Below, piece by piece: positions 4,675 to 8,349 of a DNA stretch of 8,349 nt (the first letter of the stretch is position 1; every line of letters begins with the position of its first letter). The DNA comes from Fusobacteriaceae bacterium (lineage in GTDB: Bacteria; Fusobacteriota; Fusobacteriia; Fusobacteriales; Fusobacteriaceae), in NCBI GenBank assembly GCA_030625925.1, contig DAOUPY010000045.1, positions 1 to 8,349 on the forward strand. Direction: 5' to 3'. The notes under the pieces were generated by a model. The model did not search any database. It was given only the letters and a program-made list of their open reading frames with translations, and had not been told where the DNA came from. The translations under genes and the position numbers were made by a program.

Positions 4675-7497
4675 TTATACTTTATAAATAAATTCCATGA
4701 ATAGTTTATTTGGAATTTCATTTTCTAATTCTATTTTTACAGTTATTGGTTTTTCACCTTTAAACTCAATACTATTGCCTTTTCCCAAATAAATATAATT
4801 TTGAGTAGCTTTATCTATTTTCTTATATTTTCTGACAAACAAATGAAGGTTTATACCACGTGATTCATTATATATAATATCCTTTCCACGTTCACTCTCT
4901 TGACGAGTAGAATTAGGAGTTTGCCATTGAAAACATTTAGAGTCTAAAAATTTATCATCATAATTTATACTTTCTTTAATATCATTCTCTTTATGAAGAT
5001 CAATAAATAAAAAATATTCTTTTCCATTGGTAATCAATCCCGAGCCTCTAAAAGAAGAGTGTGTTTTTTCATAATTAGATAATAATGCTGTATCTCTCAT
5101 GCTATATTGATTGTATAATTTAAAGAAGGGAACACCATAGTTTTCTCTACCATAATTCTCTTGATATAAAAGTAAACCATAGTGTAACAGATCTAAATAA
5201 TATTCTTTATACCGATTATAATTACTCAAAAATTGTCTATCCAAACTCAAGACTTGGTTTACTTTATTATATTCTAAAAATTTATAATTAGACTTTTTTT
5301 CACCTTTATCTGCATATTCTAAATTTAAAGTTTCAATTGCATGTAAGGTTGTTTTTTCATCCCAATCATCTAATACCTTCCCTAAATTTTTAGAAACTTG
5401 ACCTACATTCATTTGTTTATTTTTTATTAAATTTTCAATAATTGTAAACTCAAAAGGTCTTTTAATTGGCAACATTTTTGATAGTTGAGTATAATAATTT
5501 AAAAACATAGGATCAATATCTAGTTCAAATCTTTCATCTACTTTCAATATAAATTCTAAATAATTTTTAATTGGTGATTGAAAAAACTTAATTGGATTTG
5601 GTGCTCCATCGTATCTAAGATAATCTAAAAGTAAGGGTACTTTACCTCCATTTAACATTTTAAATTCTTTATACTCTTCCTTTAAATATTTTAATGCATT
5701 GAAATTTTCATTTTCTAATTGTTCTAAAATTCTTTCTTTGGATATTTTATCCATTTGAATATGAGTGCATCCTGGTATTTCCATAAAATCTCTTGCAAGA
5801 CTAACCTTTAAACTGTCTTTGTCATAATATTTACTTCCACTTAAAGCTAATGAAATTAAAAAAGCTCTATTATGATTCCCTATAAAATCTAAAACTGTCA
5901 AATATTCTTTTTCCTTGGTTTTTCGTAGTCCCCTCCCTAATTGCTGTACAAAGATTATAGGTGAATTTGTCGGCCTTAGCATTAAAACTACATTTATACC
6001 TGGAATATCAATCCCTTCATTGAATATATCAACTGTAAATATCATTTCTAAAGGATCACTTTCATCTTGTAATTTTTTAATAGAATCACGTCTTTTATCT
6101 GGTTTATCTTTTCCTGTAAGAGCTATAGAGGGAATACCTCTCTTAGTGAATTCTTCAGCCATATATACCGCATGGTTTATATCGATACAAAAACCTAAAC
6201 CTTTTAACTTTTCCCCATCCCAACCATAAAAATTTAATTTTTCTATAATAAATTCTACCCTTTTATTAATCTTAAGTAATTTACTCATTTCTGATATTTT
6301 ATCTAAACTCACACTACCATAATCTACAGTAATATCATCTATCCCAAAATAATGAAATGGAGCAACTAAATCATGAGCTAAAGCATCCCTTAATCTTAGA
6401 TCTAAAGCTATATTATCATCAAATACATCAAAAATATCTCCGCCATCTCCTCTTTCAGGAGTTGCAGTCATCCCTAATAAAAATTTAGGTTTAAAATGTT
6501 GAATTATATTTTGATAACTTTTTGAAGTTACATGGTGCGCTTCATCTATTATGATATAATCAAAATCATCTTTTTCAAAAATTTCACAATATTTAGACAT
6601 AGTTTGAACTGTAGAAAACATGTAATCAGTATATTCTTTTTTATTCCCTGTAAAAATAGAAGTTTCTTCTTCTTTTACTAATTTCATATTTATAAAAGTT
6701 TCTTTAGCGCTATATAATATTTCCTCCCTATGAACTAAAAATAAAAAAGATTTTCCATTAAATTCTTCTACATCAAAAGCAGACATATATGTTTTTCCAC
6801 TTCCAGTCGAAGCTATTACTAACGCTTTATTTTCTCCATTTTTTCTAAAACTTTTTAAGGACTCTAAGGCTTTTTTTTGCATATAATTAGGTTTTATTTC
6901 TTCTATATCTTTAAATAGATTTAAAGAGTTTACACGTTTATGTGCTTCATCATAATTCATTTTAGCTTTTTCATAAGTTAATAACAACTCTTCATTTAAT
7001 GAAAAACTTTCATTCCAAGTATTATTATATTCTTCAAATAAATTTTTATTAAATTCCATCTTTTTTGAGTTCAATGTTAAATTCCATTCAATATTATGTT
7101 TCAATGCATTTTGTGTCAAATTTGAAGATCCGACTATCAATCTATAATAATCTCTGTACTCAAAAATATAACCCTTTGTATGAAATCCTCTTTTATCTGT
7201 CAAATATATTTTAGTTTCAATATTTGTAAATTCTTTTAATTTTCTCAATGCTTTAGGGTCAGTAAAATTTAGATAATTAGATGTTAAAATCCTACCTTGT
7301 ATACCTTTTTCTTCTAATTCTTTTAAAATATCTAAAATTAATTGTAGTCCACTATATGTTATGAATGCGATACTCAAATCAAAACTTCTACACGTTAATA
7401 ACGAATCTTTTAATTCGTAGTAAAAATTATGATTAAATGAATTTGTTATTAATCTATATTCCGTTTCTTTTCCTTCTTGACTATAAACATCCATCAT
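4675..7497 (-). CDS. SauUSI-like PLD nuclease-SF2 helicase-DUF3427 protein, probable type IV restriction enzyme
   Basis: A 940-residue three-part protein. An N-terminal phospholipase D-type nuclease domain (about 10-170) has His106, Lys108 and GSSN at 123-126. A superfamily 2 helicase/translocase core (about 200-545) has Walker A ASTGSGKT at 229-236, DEAH at 318-321, TATPER at 344-349, NEGIDIPG in motif V and QQLGRGLRK at 518-526. The DUF3427-type region (about 575-940) starts at IQMDKISKERI and ends in a domain with FQWQTPNSTRQES (856-868) and HLFVRK (885-890). Staphylococcus aureus SauUSI, about the same length and order, cuts DNA containing 5-methyl- or 5-hydroxymethylcytosine using ATP hydrolysis, with its C-terminus reading the base. 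A similar role is inferred here. One nuclease motif per chain implies dimer action. The HKD aspartate position holds Glu113. The ATG at 7497 overlaps the NUDIX gene by 17 bases after GGTGA. No DNA methyltransferase gene is in the window, as expected for a type IV system. The gene is much more AT-rich than its surroundings. Confidence 0.88.
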   Translation of the reverse strand: MMDVYSQEGKETEYRLITNSFNHNFYYELKDSLLTCRSFDLSIAFITYSGLQLILDILKELEEKGIQGRILTSNYLNFTDPKALRKLKEFTNIETKIYLTDKRGFHTKGYIFEYRDYYRLIVGSSNLTQNALKHNIEWNLTLNSKKMEFNKNLFEEYNNTWNESFSLNEELLLTYEKAKMNYDEAHKRVNSLNLFKDIEEIKPNYMQKKALESLKSFRKNGENKALVIASTGSGKTYMSAFDVEEFNGKSFLFLVHREEILYSAKETFINMKLVKEEETSIFTGNKKEYTDYMFSTVQTMSKYCEIFEKDDFDYIIIDEAHHVTSKSYQNIIQHFKPKFLLGMTATPERGDGGDIFDVFDDNIALDLRLRDALAHDLVAPFHYFGIDDITVDYGSVSLDKISEMSKLLKINKRVEFIIEKLNFYGWDGEKLKGLGFCIDINHAVYMAEEFTKRGIPSIALTGKDKPDKRRDSIKKLQDESDPLEMIFTVDIFNEGIDIPGINVVLMLRPTNSPIIFVQQLGRGLRKTKEKEYLTVLDFIGNHNRAFLISLALSGSKYYDKDSLKVSLARDFMEIPGCTHIQMDKISKERILEQLENENFNALKYLKEEYKEFKMLNGGKVPLLLDYLRYDGAPNPIKFFQSPIKNYLEFILKVDERFELDIDPMFLNYYTQLSKMLPIKRPFEFTIIENLIKNKQMNVGQVSKNLGKVLDDWDEKTTLHAIETLNLEYADKGEKKSNYKFLEYNKVNQVLSLDRQFLSNYNRYKEYYLDLLHYGLLLYQENYGRENYGVPFFKLYNQYSMRDTALLSNYEKTHSSFRGSGLITNGKEYFLFIDLHKENDIKESINYDDKFLDSKCFQWQTPNSTRQESERGKDIIYNESRGINLHLFVRKYKKIDKATQNYIYLGKGNSIEFKGEKPITVKIELENEIPNKLFMEFIYKV

Positions 7498-7894
7498 CTA
7501 TATCACCATTTAATTTTTTTATTATGGGTAGGTCTGCTCCTGCCCAATCTAAACTTGAAAGTTCTACATTAGAAAGCCATTTTGAATCTATATGTTCTTT
7601 TAAAATAATTTTTTTAGATAACATTTCACATAAAAAACTATGCATAATCACAATGAAATCAGGATATTCATGCCTTACTGTTAAATATTTCGATTTTACT
7701 TTTATCTCAGCATCTAATTCTTCCTTAATTTCACGAATTATAGCTTCTTCTAGTGTTTCTTCTGATTCAACCTTCCCACCTGGAAATTCATATTTATAAG
7801 ATATATATTCATATTTACTCTTATTTCTTTGAGTACATAAAAATTTATCATTATCTATTATAATTGCTGCAACAACTTCAATTTCTTTTTTCAC
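7481..7894 (-). CDS. NUDIX hydrolase, NudG/MutT-like (d)NTP pyrophosphohydrolase
   Basis: A 137-residue single-domain NUDIX enzyme expected to split a nucleoside triphosphate into monophosphate and pyrophosphate. It starts MKKEIEVVAAIII and has EFPGGKVE directly leading into the NUDIX box, with the metal-binding REIKEEL pattern (helix about 46-60). The box glycine after REUxEE is replaced by Asp (EELDAEI). HEYPDFIVIMHSF, W105 and the ending ADLPIIKKL are typical of the NudG/MutT group rather than of Ap4A or ADP-ribose hydrolases. E. coli NudG (Orf135) is of the same size and prefers CTP, dCTP and 5-methyl-dCTP. The start is GTG at 7894, 7 bases after AGGGGG. Its 3' end overlaps the helicase gene by 17 bases, so the two are co-translated. 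The base composition is as AT-rich as the helicase gene, so the pair probably moved together. The exact substrate is not decidable from sequence. Confidence 0.88.
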   Translation of the reverse strand: MKKEIEVVAAIIIDNDKFLCTQRNKSKYEYISYKYEFPGGKVESEETLEEAIIREIKEELDAEIKVKSKYLTVRHEYPDFIVIMHSFLCEMLSKKIILKEHIDSKWLSNVELSSLDWAGADLPIIKKLNGDIDDGCL

Positions 7895-7914
7895 CTATAA
7901 TCCCCCTAAATTCT

Positions 7915-7944
7915 ATTATTATTAATATAATAACATAAAATCAA
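7915..7944 (-). promoter_or_regulatory. Candidate promoter of the NUDIX-helicase operon
   Basis: On the minus strand TTGATT (7939-7944) and AATAAT (7915-7920, 5 of 6 to consensus) are 18 bases apart. The leader would be only about 14 bases, just containing AGGGGG. The whole gap 7895-8058 is so AT-rich that other -10-like sequences exist, so this is tentative. Confidence 0.3.
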
Positions 7945-8058
7945 TAAAATTCTTTTCTCCATTATTTTTTTTATAAAAATACAGTACTTTCTATAAAATA
8001 GCATATTTAATTTATATATTTTTACTTCAATTCACTCTATTTCAGAAGCTTCCAATCA

Positions 8059-8102
8059 CAAAAAAAAGTCCAGCAGAAAGATTAATAATCTTCTGCTGGA
8101 CT
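8059..8102 (-). terminator. Terminator of the MarR-family gene
   Basis: AGTCCAGCAG plus AAGATT (left, one bulged A) pair with AATCTT plus CTGCTGGACT (right) around an AAT loop, between 8067 and 8102. On the minus strand the stem is followed by a run of T's. It begins 9 bases after the regulator's stop codon and insulates it from the NUDIX-helicase operon. Confidence 0.85.
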
Positions 8103-8111
8103 AAAACAGGT

Positions 8112-8349
8112 CTAAAGCTTTCTTAATTTATCAGCTTCTTCCTGGATATTACTCTGCAATATATCTAAAAGTTTTAATAACTCTGTTTTTTCTGTATCGG
8201 ATAATCCTCTGGAAAAAATTTGATTTATATTATTTGTTATTTCAATAAAATCTTTTCTGTCAAAAAAACCTTTTTCAGTGATATAAAGTCTGTAAATTCT
8301 CTTATCTTCTAAATCTTTTATTTTATTTATATATCCCTGTTTTTCCAAA
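8112..8349 (-). CDS. MarR-family transcriptional regulator, C-terminal part (cut by window edge)
   Basis: The last 78 codons of a winged-helix regulator are present; the gene begins beyond 8349, and the first visible codon TTG is internal (leucine), not a start. LEKQGYINKIKDLEDKRIY then LYITEKG is the classical MarR wing (LE-x-x-G-(L/Y)-I-x-R-x-x-(D)-x-x-D-x-R) that follows the DNA-recognition helix. The rest (about 45-78) is the C-terminal dimerisation helix. MarR proteins usually repress nearby or divergent genes in response to small ligands; its target cannot be seen here. It is separated from the NUDIX-helicase operon by a terminator, so a regulatory link to it is not implied. Composition is ordinary for the flanks. 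Confidence 0.85.
   Translation of the reverse strand, partial: LEKQGYINKIKDLEDKRIYRLYITEKGFFDRKDFIEITNNINQIFSRGLSDTEKTELLKLLDILQSNIQEEADKLRKL

Noticed and set aside
5915..6229. 104-codon plus-strand frame inside the helicase gene
   Set aside because: It is antisense to conserved helicase motifs, has no recognisable domain, and is best explained by the codon bias of the opposite gene.
7437..7799. 120-codon plus-strand frame across the NUDIX/helicase junction
   Set aside because: It runs antisense through the NUDIX box and the gene overlap; its protein has no recognisable features.
4675..7894. Assignment of the operon to DISARM, Mokosh or Druantia
   Set aside because: Those systems combine helicase and PLD parts differently (separate genes, C-terminal PLD, or extra large proteins). 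The N-terminal PLD, central helicase and C-terminal DUF3427 order fits SauUSI better.
1..8349. CRISPR array, tRNA or rRNA genes
   Set aside because: There are no regularly spaced repeats and no cloverleaf or rRNA-like sequence on either strand.

Overview
The window comes from a low-GC anaerobe. Purine-rich Shine-Dalgarno sites (AGGGGG, AGAGGTG), TG-extended -10 promoters, a formate channel, a glutamate formiminotransferase and membrane c-di-GMP enzymes together suit a member of the Fusobacteriota (Ilyobacter/Propionigenium/Cetobacterium type) or a clostridium. This is inference from style and gene content; no rRNA or marker gene is present to settle it.

Layout. (1) 1-1420: the 5' part of ftcD (minus) is divergent from a formate/nitrite transporter gene (plus). 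The two promoters lie about 40 bases apart, with an 8-bp inverted repeat overlapping the transporter -35. FtcD feeds one-carbon units from histidine breakdown into folate, and the transporter could export the resulting formate. (2) 1505-2097: a single YbaK/EbsC-family trans-editing gene with its own promoter and terminator. (3) 2158-4191: two separate minus-strand c-di-GMP genes, a membrane diguanylate cyclase (intact GGDEF and I-site) and a membrane HD-GYP protein whose GYP motif reads GYY. The leader of the cyclase gene holds a short relic of an HD-GYP C-terminus. (4) 4179-4674: a stretch without a confident gene, with a strong hairpin terminator and a possible gene remnant. (5) 4675-7944: a markedly more AT-rich two-gene operon (minus). 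A NudG-like NUDIX hydrolase gene overlaps, by 17 bases, a 940-residue PLD nuclease-SF2 helicase-DUF3427 protein of the SauUSI type, i.e. a probable type IV restriction enzyme against DNA with modified cytosine. (6) 8059-8349: the 3' end of a MarR-family regulator gene with its terminator.

The most interesting element is the NUDIX/SauUSI-like pair. A pyrophosphohydrolase related to an enzyme known to act on dCTP and 5-methyl-dCTP is translationally coupled to a nuclease expected to cut DNA carrying modified cytosine. This suggests a defence unit that acts on both the modified nucleotide pool and the modified DNA. The role is inferred from domain content and gene arrangement and is untested here.
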